64,000 bases of DNA from contig OX393551.1 in assembly GCA_947650365.1 (NCBI GenBank), positions 62,613,173 through 62,677,172 on the forward strand. Direction: 5' to 3'. Both the position numbers and the translations under genes were made by a program. The notes below the pieces were generated by a model that had not been told where the DNA came from, did not search any database, and was given only the letters and a program-made list of their open reading frames with translations. This stretch comes from Chamaelirium japonicum. Lineage: Eukaryota; Streptophyta; Magnoliopsida; Liliales; Melanthiaceae. Position 1 is the first letter of the stretch; the number at the start of each line of letters is the position of its first letter. Shown piece after piece: positions 24,230 to 34,629 of this stretch.

Positions 24230-24235
24230 TTTATT
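24230..24235 (-). terminator. Polyadenylation signal in TatB LTR
   Basis: The minus strand reads AATAAAGACGACCCG about 30 bases before the LTR end. The identical block is in both TatC LTRs. Confidence 0.6.
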
Positions 24236-25049
24236 TCAAACACACAAAGATTACAAAGGTCGGGACTCGGGGGGTCGTGAGCCAGGTGGGACGAAGATTT
24301 GATCAGGAGATTATAGGAGAGATCCTTTGGAGGGTCCCTTTGATCCGCGTCTCCATGTTACTTCACGTGGGAGCTCTGAAGGGGTTGACCAGGACAGAGA
24401 TCTTTACAGGATGAGGGTTTCTTGAGAGGCTAAGAGGTGTTTGTCGTTGCTTTTATCCCTTCCGTGCTTCGCGCTTCCTCGGCTAGGAGGTCTTTAGCTT
24501 CATTCCTTGGTCTTCGTGTCTCCCTCGGCTTTTGCTAGATCTCGGCGTCCTTGATCGTCGGTTTGTGGCGTCGATCATGCTTTTGGCGTCAGCTTTAACT
24601 TTGGCATTGCTTTGGCGTGGATCTGGCTTTTGCTTTGCTTTGGCGCTTGCACTTGAACGTAGACGGGTAGAGGCTTGCGATACTTTAGTTCTTCTGGACT
24701 TCGCGTCGTATAAGCTAGAATGTGTGGTGCTTTGCTCGTGATTGTCATAGTTGCTTGACTTTGGCATGTGCGTTGCTTTAGCGCGAGCTTTACCAGTGCT
24801 CTTGCTTTGGCTTCTTGCGTTGGCTTTTACTTTGCTTTGACTTGATCTTCTCCTTGAACGATGATAACAACATCTTTCAATTCTTCTTTATTCTTCTGGC
24901 TTCCTCGACGGTTGTGGCGTCAGCTTAACTTCTCTTCTTCTCCATACTTCTTTGGCGTGATCGGAGTTGAAGGTTTTGTTTTGAAGACAACGGGTGTAGC
25001 GCTACTTCGGATGTCCTTCTCCAAGCTTTCTTCTTCGTGAATGAAACGG

Positions 25050-25400
25050 ACGTTGTTGAAGACGATGAGGTGATGACGCTTTGATCTTCTTCTCCAAGCT
25101 TTTGGACTTGATCGGAGTCGAAGGCTTGATAAAGATGACGAGGTGATGCCACTTCGATCTTCTTCTCCGGGCTTTTGGGCTTGATCAGAGTCGAATGCTT
25201 GATGACGACGACGGGGTGAAGCCGATTCGATCTTCTTCTCCGGGCTTTTGGGCTTGATCAGAGTCAAAGGCTTTATGAAGACGACAGGGTGATGCTGCTT
25301 CAATCTTCTTCTTTGGCCTTTGCTTCTGGCGTCTTCAGAGCTGAAGGCTTCTTCTTCTCCGGCCTTTGCTTCTGGTGTATTCGGAGTTAAAGGCTTCTTC
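25050..25400 (-). repeat. Minisatellite of about 74 bp in TatB LTR, downstream of its TATA box
   Basis: At least four imperfect copies with CGATCTTCTTCTCC, GGGCTTTTGGGCTTGATC and AGTCGAAGGCTTGATGA. It lies about 220-570 bp downstream of the TATA in element direction. TatC has a different minisatellite (about 60 bp) in the matching place. Confidence 0.75.
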
Positions 25401-25617
25401 TTCTCTGAGCTTTCTCCTTCATGCCCAAAGTCAAAAAGTTGATTTTCTTATGCAGGGGTCTTCACGTTGATAAGGACTTTCAATAGGCTAAGCTGATCCC
25501 GAAGAGACAGGCTTGCCCGAGCCTCGTGAAGCCTTGGGTCGTTGAAGGCGAGTCTCCTCCTTTGCAGAGCTTCCTTTCTTCTGTCTTCCAACCTGTTGAG
25601 CCTTTCCCTTCCCCCTC

Positions 25618-25625
25618 TATTTATA
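25618..25625 (-). promoter_or_regulatory. TATA box of TatB 5' LTR
   Basis: The minus strand reads CCTATAAATAGAGGGGG. TatC has CCTATAAATAGAGGGGGTGGG, so the core promoter is conserved between the two elements. Confidence 0.75.
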
Positions 25626-26212
25626 GGTGAAGGGGGGTGGGGAGAGATATAGGAAGGTTCATTTAAATCCCTTGATTATCTCTCGCATAACTACCTAAAA
25701 TTCATTCCCTCATTTATGGGAGAATAAATCTTTATTTATTTTCCTTTTCTGGCATAGTAGTTATGGCCCAATCATTTTGAATTTTTATTTGAATCTTGCA
25801 TATTAAATCGATGGCGACCCGGTTTTGTTTCTTGTCTGTCGGAATCGAGGGATCGACGTAAATCCACGCTTGTGTAGACGTCTACGCAATCTCCCCCCGC
25901 ACATGGCGGTTTTCTTTCCTTTTTCTTCTTCTTTATCTTTCATTTTCTTTCATTTTCTTTCTTTTTTTCTTTTCTTTCCTTTTCTTCCTTTCTTTTATTT
26001 CCTTCCCTTGGCCGGCCACTCCATACCCGCGGGTAGGGGGCACGATTTTTCAAAGGGGGGACAGGTGGGCCCCGCTTGAGGATGGGCCCACCCGGCCTCT
26101 TCTTTGCTCGGGTCGGGTCCGATGGGCCCCAGGTTCTTGTCGGGTTTGCCCTCCCCCCTCGGGTCAGCGAACATATGTCGGGTTCGGGCTTGATAAATTT
26201 CTTGTGTCTATA

Positions 26213-26525
26213 GACCCGTTTACCACACAGGTTTATTCAGTTGACCCGATCCGACTCAACCCGACATTACCCGATAGACCCGCTGATACTATATATTATA
26301 GTATCGGATTGAGGGTAGGCCTGACCTGACCCGACACGATCCGGTGAATTTTAAATGGGTCTTCCCGGGTTTATCGTGTCCAGACCCTAAACCCGGACCC
26401 AACCCGTTTATTAAACGGGTCTATCATGTCGACCCATTTATGACCCGAACCCGTTTAGCCCAGACCCAGACTAGCTAACTTCGTGTCGGATCTACCATGT
26501 CTGGTCCGAAATTGCCAGCCCTACC
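26213..26525. mobile_element. MITE relic, GGGTCGGGTT-rich, left end cut
   Basis: The right end on the minus strand begins TAGGGCTGGCAATTTCGG, a typical hAT-MITE terminus. The internal part (ACCCGACCCG runs, TATAGTATCGGATT, CCAGACCCTAAACCCGGACC) matches 27525-27785. The left terminus is missing at the TatB border. Confidence 0.65.
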
Positions 26526-26615
26526 CCGGACTATGCAAGTCAACCTTGACCACCTCCTTTCCTTGTGTGTTATGCCGAAGGTGACCGCTTCATGCCAATC
26601 ACACCGGCTTGTATG

Positions 26616-27139
26616 TAGTGGTGAGCGTCGGTTTTGTCGGTCGGTTTCGATGTCGGTTTTGTCGGTTTTATTATTTTTTGGTTTTCGAAAAATAAAAATC
26701 GAAACCGAAATGATCGGTTTTTGTTGGTTCGGTGTAATTGGTTTTCGGTTTGGTGTCGGTATGCTAGAGCCCTTGGCTCTTGAATCTTGATCGTCAGTTC
26801 ATCACAAATCAGTAGATGATTGTGTCCTTACATAGTGCCAAAATGAAAGTTCAAAGAAAAATCAACCGACGTTCACTTTTTTGAAGCATTGTAGATGTAC
26901 TATAATTATTTTATACTTGCACTTACTAGAAACAAAAGTACGTATTATTGCCGTTGGGTTTATGATTTAAGGAGTCGGGTCGTTTTTTTCGGTTTCGGTT
27001 CGGTGTTCCATACCCGGGAACCGAAACCGATTTAATCGGTTTTGTCGGTTCGGTTTGATGTTCAATTCGGTTATTTCGGTTAAATTTTGGTCAATTTTGG
27101 TTCGATTAGATGGTTCGGGTCGGTTTTTGCACAGCCCTA
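26616..27139. mobile_element. hAT-type MITE (524 bp) with 8-bp target duplication
   Basis: Flanked by the perfect 8-bp repeat CTTGTATG (26608-26615 and 27140-27147), the length made by hAT transposases. Termini: TAGTGGTGAGCGTCGG on the left and, on the other strand, TAGGGCTGTGCAAAAACC. The subterminal regions are packed with CGGTTT and TCGGTTCGG motifs, the probable transposase-binding repeats. It has no coding capacity, so it is non-autonomous. Confidence 0.88.
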
Positions 27140-27376
27140 CTTGTATGCACTTGTAATACACATGTAACACTACATTATCACACGTGCTTGTATCTGAACC
27201 CCACACGGTCCATACTCCTCAGCATTGACACTGATTTTTTTTTTTTTTTTTGCAATTTCTAGGGACACTGATTACTTAGCGAAAAGAGCGTACGGATCGT
27301 GTTTTCTTCAAAAAAAAAAAAAAAAGTCTATGGATCGTGTGCGAATAGTTTTCACACGTGTGCGCCATGGAAACTC

Positions 27377-27530
27377 ATCCAGGCAAATCGCGATATAAAG
27401 TCTGTTTGTCCGTGGCGTCAATAACTCGTGCCAGCTGGCGACTTTGACAGTACCCTCTTGGGGGGCTTTTTAAAACGCCCCGCATGCCCGACGCTGCCAA
27501 TTCTGTGCGCTTACATGAGTTTCGGATCGG
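27377..27530 (+). repeat. Dispersed repeat R, first part
   Basis: AAATCGCGATATAAAGTCTG with GTTTGTCCGTGGCG also occurs at 50843-50876. GCCAGCTGGCGACTTTGA with GACAGTAC recurs near 52684-52718. CTGCCAATTCTG recurs near 53992. No coding content. Continues at 27781-27976 and 28509-28640. Confidence 0.65.
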
Positions 27531-27785
27531 GTTTGTGTCGTGTCTAGTTTCGGGTCGGGTTCCAAACCCTAGATATTACAGTATCGGATTACGGGTAGAC
27601 TAGACCCGACCCGACACAATCTGTTGAATTTTAAACAGGTTTTCTGTGTCCAGACCCTAAACCCGGACCCGACCCGTTTATCAAACGAGTCTATCGTGTT
27701 GACCCGTTTATGACCCGAACCCGTTTAGCCCTGACCCACACGTGTCAAGCCTGCCTTGTTGGGTCCGAAAATGCCAGCCCTAAGT
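27525..27785. mobile_element. Second copy of the GGGTCGGGTT MITE
   Basis: Matches 26260-26520 over most of its length. The right terminus on the minus strand reads TTAGGGCTGGCATTTTCGG. The paralogous sequence at 54000-54012 lacks it, so it is an insertion within repeat R. No clean target duplication. Confidence 0.65.
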
Positions 27786-27976
27786 GGGCTGCCACAGTCA
27801 TGTGAACATCCCAACTCGACTTATTTGGCACTCGATCAAGCCAGCTTGACGTGGCACAATAACGCCCGTCCGTTGCACATAGCCCCGACCAATGAATGCA
27901 CACTCAGCTCAACTCACAGGCACACATTGATCGATTGCCAAGTCAAGTTGGCAACCAAAGTTGGCAGCGTTAGAGA
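27786..27976 (+). repeat. Dispersed repeat R, second part
   Basis: Similar to 54012-54205: TTCCCAACTCGACTT-like, CGTGGCAC.AT.ACGCCCGTCC, CAAGTCAAGTTGGCAA. It connects the two inserted MITEs. Confidence 0.7.
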
Positions 27977-28508
27977 TAGGGGTGCAATATGGGTTGGGTA
28001 AAACTGAGAACCATCCAATCCGATCTAAATGGGTCGGTTTGGTTCGGGTATTTTGACTAAAATGATTGGTTTGGCTCTAAACATTGTGGAAACGATTAAA
28101 TACAAGTCGGTTCCGGATTGAGACTCAAGTAGACCCGACCCAGCCTGAAAACCGAACTCATATATATTTCACAGGTTTGGACTTTTGAGCTACCTCACAC
28201 TAACATACGATTAAACATTAGCAGTATGCTAACATTGAACCAACTATCAAGAGAACTCAGCCTGTGGCTAAAGTCTAAAATCCAATATGGACCTCCATCT
28301 TGCTAGTAAACAGCTAATTGTTATTATTTTATTTAAATCAAATTACCAAACTGAGAACCGACCCAAACCAACCCAACCTTAGTGTGGGTCGGGTACGTCC
28401 ATGTTCAAGTCGGGTTTGTTAGGGTTTCAATATGGTAGAACCAAACCAGTTCTGTTCGATTCCGGGTTGGCTCAAACCCGAACCAACCCGACCCGAGTTG
28501 CACCCCTA
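27977..28508. mobile_element. hAT-type MITE (532 bp) inside repeat R
   Basis: Termini TAGGGGTGCAATATGGGTTG and, on the other strand, TAGGGGTGCAACTCGGGTCG. The subterminal DNA is rich in GGGTTGG and ACCCGACC. The paralogous site at about 54205-54225 lacks the element, so the insertion is directly supported. The 8-bp duplication (GTTAGAGA / ATTATGTA) has decayed. Confidence 0.82.
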
Positions 28509-28690
28509 ATTATGTACAGCGGTCTCAGCAACCGTGGCTCAGCTAATGATCCAGTTGCTGAGCCAAATAATGCCACATCTGCTTTGTTGAGCCACCTTTA
28601 TCTTGTTGCAGACAACGGACTTACCAAACACATATTACGTTTAAGCCCCCTAGAATTTTTTGGAAAAGTTTGACATAAGTTCTTTTAGAA
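28509..28690 (+). repeat. Dispersed repeat R, third part
   Basis: Matches 54215-54305 (TGTACAGCGG.CTCAGC, AATGCCACATC.GCTTTG, GAGCCACCT..ATCTTGTT). The copy here has an extra 40 bp with a GCTGAGCC duplication. Confidence 0.7.
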
Positions 28691-28694
28691 AGAT

Positions 28695-29110
28695 GATACA
28701 ATGAACTCACTATAGCTGATACAATTTTTTCTGGAGTTCTTTTAGAAAGTTTGACATAAATTTTGTTGCTACAGTGAACTCACTATAGCTGATACAATTA
28801 TTTTACTGTAGCAGTAATATTTCAGAGTGTAAATTCGGTTGCTACAAACAAAATAACTGTAGCCAGTACAATGATTTCACTGTAGCAACCGAATTTATAC
28901 TCCATATACACCTGAATTATACTCCATTATCCGAAATTGAAATCACGGTAGCTACACCACCTGGAATATAAATTCGGGTTAGTGGAGTATAAATTTGATT
29001 GCTACAGTGATTTCACTGTAGCAACCAAAATTATGCTCCGGAATATTATTGCTACAGTGATATCACTATAGCAACTATGGAGTATCAATTTGGGCTAGCG
29101 GAGGATAAAT
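28695..29110. repeat. Cluster of short palindromes built from GCTACAGTGA / TCACTGTAGC
   Basis: At least five units in which TTGCTACAGTGA is followed after 1-4 bases by its complement TCACTGTAGCAA, for example near 28999-29025 and 29048-29072, with looser copies at 28711, 28771 and 28855. They are separated by AATTTATACTCC or TATAAATTCGG blocks. No coding frame. Probably a decayed foldback or satellite-like repeat. Confidence 0.65.
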
Positions 29111-29349
29111 TTAGTTAATACATCGAGGTAATTGTAGGGGTATTTTAGTCATTTGATAGGTGTTGAATAGGTCAACAGGGTTTAATGTATAGGTGTCTTT
29201 TTGGACTGGATCATAGCTCAAACGAAACTATTGTCGGCACTAGTGCTTAAAGCATCTGCTATAAAGGGTTTATTGCCAACTCCCCCTTTTCAATTCCTCC
29301 CAGGCACCACGTGCATCAACGAAGCGAACAAATGTAGTAACCACCGCAT

Positions 29350-29351
<2 letters not shown>

Positions 29352-29433
<82 letters not shown>

Positions 29434-29459
29434 ATGTGTGTGTGTGCGCGCGCGCGCGC
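29352..29459. repeat. Compound microsatellite (CT)n then (TG/CG)n
   Basis: About 80 bp of CT followed by TG and CG dinucleotides. The open frames through it are low-complexity artefacts. Confidence 0.95.
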
Positions 29460-29785
29460 ACGAGCACCAACACAAATAAGACGAATTATAAACACAAAAT
29501 AATCACAGATTCACAAATACAAAGTAAGGAACAGAGAAAAAAAATATACCACAAGCAAGAGATATGGATTTACCTAAAAACTCAAAATGGGGAAAAAAAA
29601 AAAACACGAGCGACAATGATCGAACTCCACTATGAAGTCAAGGATCAACAAAATATGACCAATCCCTCCCTCAGTGAGAAAACCCTATTTGTCTTGGGGT
29701 TTCTTCTCCTCTCAAGAAACACATTGAAATCTCACATTACTATCCCTACCCCAGAAACACTCCTTATATACATAGGGTTACCTGA
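29460..29785. other. Unassigned AT-rich sequence up to the TatC border
   Basis: No gene recognised. It ends with the target sequence CCTGA (29781-29785) duplicated by TatC. The sequence resumes at 41175. Confidence 0.6.
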
Positions 29786-29820
29786 TGTAGGCACCGAAAT
29801 TAGCCCACGAATTGGACCCG

Positions 29821-30080
29821 ACCCGCATGCGAAACCTGGCCCACACACAACGGCCCGCATGCGAAACCAAGCCCACCTACAACGGCCTACATGCGAAACC
29901 TGGCCCACACACAACGGCCCGCATGCGAAACCGGGCCCACACACAACGGCCCGCATGCGAAACCTGGCTCACACACAACGGCCCGCATGCGAAACCAGGT
30001 CCACACACAACGGTCCGCATGCGAAATCGGCCCGCGCACAACGGCCCGCATGCGAACTCAGCTCGCGCACAACGGTCCGT
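29821..30080 (+). repeat. U3 tandem repeats of about 32 bp in TatC 5' LTR
   Basis: About eight copies of a unit with GGCCCGCATGCGAAACC followed by TGGCCCACACACAAC. They lie about 500-750 bp upstream of the TATA box, where LTR enhancers sit. The GCATGC core is palindromic. The same array is at 38724-38990 in the 3' LTR. Confidence 0.85.
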
Positions 30081-30567
30081 AAATAAAACGGACCAGACTC
30101 GAAGCAAACGGGCCCCACCGGACCCGAAACCCAAGCTCAAAAGGGGGCCCACCGGCCCCCCCTTTCATGGAAAACCGTGCCCCCCTCCCTATAGGGAGGT
30201 GTGGCCGGCCATAAAGGGAAGAAAAGAAAAAGAAAAGAAAAAGAAAAAGAAAAGAAAAGAAAAGAAAATCATAACCGCCTCGATGCGAGGGGAGGTGGCG
30301 TGGACGTCTACACAACCGTAGATCCGCGACGATCCCTCGATCCGACGGACAAGATGACGTCGTGTCGCCATGCGATCCGAAAGTACGAAGATAACAACTC
30401 AATCTTCAAAGATCAAGTCACATCTTGCCTGTAACCACCCCAACCAAAAAAAGGGGATCGAGTTTGTTTCCCCAAATAAGGGAACAATATCTTGATGGTT
30501 ATGGGGGGAGATATTGGATGAAACAAAAAGATTTCAGTCATATCTCTCCCAACCTCCCCTCTTTGCC

Positions 30568-30575
30568 TATAAATA
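30568..30575 (+). promoter_or_regulatory. TATA box of TatC 5' LTR
   Basis: TATAAATA followed by GAGGGGGTGGGG. The 3' LTR copy is at 39480-39487, and the equivalent in TatB is at 25618-25625. A good plant core promoter match; the transcript start should lie about 30 bases downstream. Confidence 0.75.
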
Positions 30576-30957
30576 GAGGGGGTGGGGGAAGGCATCAAAG
30601 GTCGAAAACTAGAGACGCGAAGGCTCTGCAAAGAAAGAGCCTCGCTCTCGAAGACCGAAGGCTTCACGAGGCACGGCAAGCACGTCCTACGGGAATCCTT
30701 GGCCCTTCAAGTCCTCATCAACGTGAAGACCTTGCACTCGAAGATCAAAGCTTCGACTCCTCGCACGAAGAAGAAAGCTTGGAGAAGAAGACCCGGAGTC
30801 GTCGACACCCCGACTGCTCCAACGATCTTCATCAGCTCCGAAGACGCCATAAGCAAAGGCCAGAGAAGAAGATCGAAGTCGACAACACTCGTCGTCTTCA
30901 ACAAAGGCATCGACTCCTCGCACGAAGAAGAAAGCTGGGAGAAGAAGGCCTGAAGCC

Positions 30958-31450
30958 GGTGCTACCCCTGCCGTCTTCGTCAACAAAAAGCCGACGCTAC
31001 AACCATCGTGCGGAGACCGGTGCTACCCCTGCCGTCTTCGTCAACAAAAAGCCGACGCTACAACCGTCGTGCGGAGATCGGTGCTACCCCCGCCGTCTTC
31101 ATCAACAAAAGCCGACGCTACAACCATCGCACGGAGACCGGTGCTACCCCTGCCATCTTCGTCAATAAAAAGCCGACACTACAACCGTCGTGCGAAGACC
31201 GGTGCTACCCCTGCCGTCTTCGTCAACAAAAAGCCGACGCTACAACCGTCGTGCGGAGATCGGTGCTACCCCCGCCGTCTTCATCAACAAAAGCCGACGC
31301 TACAACCGTCGTGCGGAGACCGGTGCTACCCCTCCGTCTTCGTCAACAAAAAGCTGACGCTACAACCGTCGTGCGGAGATTGGTGCTACCCCCGCCGTCT
31401 TCATCAACAAAAGCTGACGCTACAACCGTCGCATAGAGATCGGTGCTACA
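30958..31450 (+). repeat. Minisatellite of about 60 bp in TatC 5' LTR
   Basis: About nine head-to-tail copies of a unit containing GGTGCTACCCC, GCCGTCTTCGTCAACAAAA and GACGCTACAACCGTCGTGCG. Unit length alternates between 59 and 61 bp. The 3' LTR copy at 39863-40355 has the same number but a different order of variants. Confidence 0.9.
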
Positions 31451-32227
31451 CCCACCATCTCCACAAGAAGTCTTCAACTCCGATCAAGCCAAATACGCCC
31501 GGAGAAGAAGCCAGCCGATGCCACAACCGTCGAGGAAGCCAGAAGAATAAAGAAGCCCTGAAGAAGTAGCCATCGCCGTTCGAGAAGAAGATCGAGTCAA
31601 AGCTAAAGCCAAAGCCAACGCAAGAAGCCAAAGCAAACGCACCGGTAAAGCCCGCCCTAAAGCAACGCATGTGCCAAAGCCAAGCAACTACGACGGTCAC
31701 GAGCAAAGCACCGCACGTTCTAGCCGATATGACGCGAAGTCCAGAAGAACTAAAGCATCGCAAGCCTCTACCCGCCTACGTTCAAGCGCAAGCACCAAAG
31801 CAAAGCAAACGCCAGAGCCACACCAAAGCAACGCTAAAGCCGAAAGCTAAAGCCAAAGCCGATGCCAAAAACACGATCGACGCCGCGAACCGACGATCAA
31901 GGACGCCGAGGTCTAGCAAGGATCGAGGAAGACACGAAGACCGAGGAACGAATCCCAAAACCTCCCTAGCCGAGAAAGCGTGAAGCACGGACGGGACAAG
32001 ATCAACAGCCGATATTCCTTAGCCTCTCAAGAAACCCTCACCCTGTAAAGACCTCTGTCCTGGGCAACCCCTTCAGAGCTCTCGCACGAATACTACGTGG
32101 AGACGCGGATCAAAGGGACCCTCCAGAGGATCTCTCCCACAATCTCCTGATCAAATATTCGCCGCACCCAGACTCGCCACACCCGAGCCCCCGGGTCCCG
32201 GCCACTCTGTAATCTCATGTGATTCGC

Positions 32228-32233
32228 AATAAA
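32228..32233 (+). terminator. Polyadenylation signal in TatC 5' LTR
   Basis: AATAAA followed by GACGACCCGTATC, about 30 bases before the LTR end. The 3' LTR copy at 41135-41140 would serve the element's transcript. Confidence 0.6.
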
Positions 32234-32268
32234 GACGACCCGTATCTTTTTCCGCGCTTACAGATTGC

Positions 32269-32286
32269 TGGCACGCCCGGTGGGAC
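32269..32286 (+). promoter_or_regulatory. TatC primer-binding site
   Basis: TGGCACGCCCGGTGGGAC, six bases after the LTR. It matches the TatB site at 17 of 18 positions. Confidence 0.75.
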
Positions 32287-32334
32287 TTCCTCTCCTTTTA
32301 TTTGTACGTTTGAAAGAGTTGCTTCACGTTCGCT

Positions 32335-34629
32335 ATGGCCGGAACGAATGACGATACGTTTGCTCCAACAAGCCTCTCACCTATCACCGAGTCTCCACTA
32401 CTCCAACACGGCGATCCAGAAAACCCGGTGGATGACGTTCCCCCGATAGTACGCATCTACACTCGGCGTACTCAAACTCTTGCGGACTTCTTCACGCCAG
32501 AAACTGCTACCGAAGATGCTCGCCAAAGCGCCAATGAGGCCTTGGTGCATGAAGAAACAAGCCTCGATCCTAGAATTCAAGTCCAGAAATTTAGGGAGGT
32601 CCAGCCCTAACCCCGAGCCCGTTCGGGTTCTCCATCGGACTTTGCACCTCCTTTGCAGGGGGCAAACGTCCGTCATCAAGCAGAACCAAGTCGGCGCCAC
32701 TATGTCTCCGACGATGATGGCGAGGATGCAGGCACGCAACATCGAGACGTCCTGCGACATCATCCTCCGTCCGCTCTCCAGCTCCAAGTCATGCAAATGG
32801 GTGAACACATAGCGCAAATCACCCGACTAATGGAGGAGAAGGATCGTCACATCAACACCTTACTTCAAAGGCTAAGTGCGAGGGATGCTACAACATTCAG
32901 TCAACCTCCTACTTCTCCAGTAGCCACTCCAGCTCCGTCTCCAACTCCCGCTCCTGCAGAAGTTGGCCCGGCAATGCTAGCAACTACTTCTGTACTTTCC
33001 TCGGCTCCCGTGCCAGTCTCGGTGGCCGCGTAACCTTCGGGGGCAGCAACGATGAATGCCCAACAAATGCAAGCACTGGTGGCTGACATGATGCGTTCCC
33101 ACGGCGACAGCCTACCTCCGATTACGGCGGCATATTCAAAGCCTTACACCACAAGGATCCAACAGCTGTGCTTCCCTACCGGGTTTCTGCCACCAAAGTT
33201 TCAGCACTTCGACGGGAAGAGAAATCCAAGGCAACACATTGTCCACTACGTCGAAACTTGCAACAATGCCGGCACATACGACGACGAGATGGTGAAACAG
33301 TTCGTTCGTACCCTCAAAGGTAATGCTTTTAACTGGTATATTGATCTTCCTCCAGGATCCATCGACAGCTGGGATCAAATGGAGAGGGAGTTCCTCAAAC
33401 GCTTCTACAGCACTCGGCGCATTGTCAGCATGAACGAGCTTACTGCCACCAAGCAAAGGAAAGATGAGCCGGTGATCGACTACATCGATCATTGGAGGAA
33501 CCTTGCGCTAAACTCGTGAGATCGCTTGTCTGAAGACTCGTCCATCGAGTTGTGCACCCAAGGCATACACTGGGGCTTGCTCTACATCCTCAAAGGGATC
33601 AAGCCTCGGTCCTTCGAAGAACTGGCGACTCGAGCTCACGACATGGAGCTCAGCTTAGCAAATCACGGGGACTCAAAGGCCAAAGCCTTCCTGAAGGTGG
33701 AAGAGGAGGACGAACCGGCGGCATCAAAGCAAGTCAACGTCACCGACCTCGCTTCGACTTCCAAACCACTCAAGATCGGTGGCAAGCTGGACAAAGGCAA
33801 AGGGGCCGCCATACTACCTCCTCAGCCTCAACGGCTACCAAGGATGAATCTCGAGGAGCTTGAAGCTAAGGAGTATCCATTCCCAGACTCGGAAGTTTCC
33901 TCCATGTTCGATCAGTTGATGCAAGAAAAGATGATCGAGCTTCCGCCACCAAAAAGGCCGGAACAAGCACATCAAGTCAACGATCCGCTCTTCTGCAAGT
34001 ACCACCGGATGGTCAGCCATCCCATCGAGAAGTGCTTTGTCTTCAAAGATAAGATCATGGCACTCGCCAAGCAAGGGATGATCGAGATCGACTCTGGTGA
34101 TATCATCGAGTCAAATATGACGTCAATCACCTTCGATTCCTTCCCGCCAGTGCTGACTGTTCCACAACGCACTTCAGCAAGGCTACGCATCATCTGTCAA
34201 AAATCGATGGTGAAACCAGCTCTAAGAAGACGACAACGGTATGCTCCTGCAGTGCCTAGGGCCAAATCCTCACCGCCTTGGGGGCAACCGCCTCTCGTGC
34301 AAACACTCTCTCTCCCAAACAAAGCTACATCCCAACATGTGCTCAAAGCAAGAGACGAGCAAAGAGACCCCGAAGTCGACCTGCTAGGCCACCCGTCAAG
34401 TAAGTTTGACTTCTACGTCTTTTACTCCAAGCCTCCTTCGATCCCAATCAAAGAAATCAAGCCAACCGGCCGGGGATCAGAAGATGAGATGGTAAAACCA
34501 CTAAAAGAACAAGTCCTTCCGATCGAAGAAGAGCCTTTGGTTACGGCACCAATTCTTTACCCTAACGAAGAAAATCTTACTGATGAAAATGCATGGGCTA
34601 TGGCGCCTCGAAGGAGAAGGCCACGATGA
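32335..34629 (+). pseudogene. TatC Gag, lightly decayed
   Basis: Start ATG at 32335 (MAGTNDDTFAP), 48 bases after the primer site. Open pieces: 32335-32610, 32653-33033, 33052-33519 and 33526-34629, separated by single stops or shifts. The second piece is Pro/Ala-rich after a coiled stretch (LQLQVMQMGEHIAQITRLM). The third is the retrotransposon-gag core (RIQQLCFPTGF, KFQHFDGKRNPRQH, VKQFVRTLKGNAFNWY, FLKRFYSTRRIV). The fourth has a Cys/His motif CKYHRMVSHPIEKCFVFK and an acidic or basic tail. Gag builds the particle and packages RNA. The long fourth piece (367 codons) shows that decay is recent. Confidence 0.88.

Larger units (their letters stand above)
4308..26212 (-). mobile_element. TatB: Ty3/gypsy (Tat lineage) retrotransposon, interrupted by CopC
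   Basis: In the element's own direction it runs right to left: 5' LTR (24199-26212), primer site, gag, protease, linker, RT, RNase H, second RNase H, integrase, an antisense extra ORF, GC-rich and tandemly repeated noncoding DNA, polypurine tract, then the 3' LTR. Only the outer part of the 3' LTR survives: 11696-12017, continuing at 4308-4539 on the far side of CopC. Together these give about 554 bp matching 25660-26212. Every coding domain has stops or frameshifts. Because the 3' LTR is truncated, no target duplication can be read. Confidence 0.88.
24199..26212 (-). repeat. TatB 5' LTR (2014 bp)
   Basis: In element direction it starts at 26212 (TATAGACACAAG, where the 3' LTR has TGTAGACAC) and ends at 24199 with TGCCTACA. 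It carries a TATA box (25618-25625), a tandem repeat (25050-25400), a run of KAKA-type short repeats rich in GCTTTGGC, and an AATAAA near the end. Its last part, AATAAAGACGACCCGTATC followed by T-runs, is shared with the TatC LTR. Confidence 0.88.
29786..32262 (+). repeat. TatC 5' LTR (2477 bp)
   Basis: Starts TGTAGGCACCG and ends GCGCTTACA. U3 holds 32-bp tandem repeats (29821-30080). The TATA is at 30568. Downstream lie a 60-bp minisatellite (30958-31450), short AAAGCCAAAGC repeats (31590-31880) and an AATAAA at 32228. Open frames inside it follow the repeats and are not taken as genes. Confidence 0.93.

Noticed and set aside
29821-31450. Regularly spaced repeats that could be mistaken for a CRISPR array
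   Set aside because: Units are head-to-tail with no unique spacers, lie inside a plant LTR, and are duplicated in the other LTR.
30425-31569. Open frames of 120-250 codons inside the TatC LTRs
   Set aside because: They follow the minisatellite, occur in several frames and in both LTRs, and show no domain.
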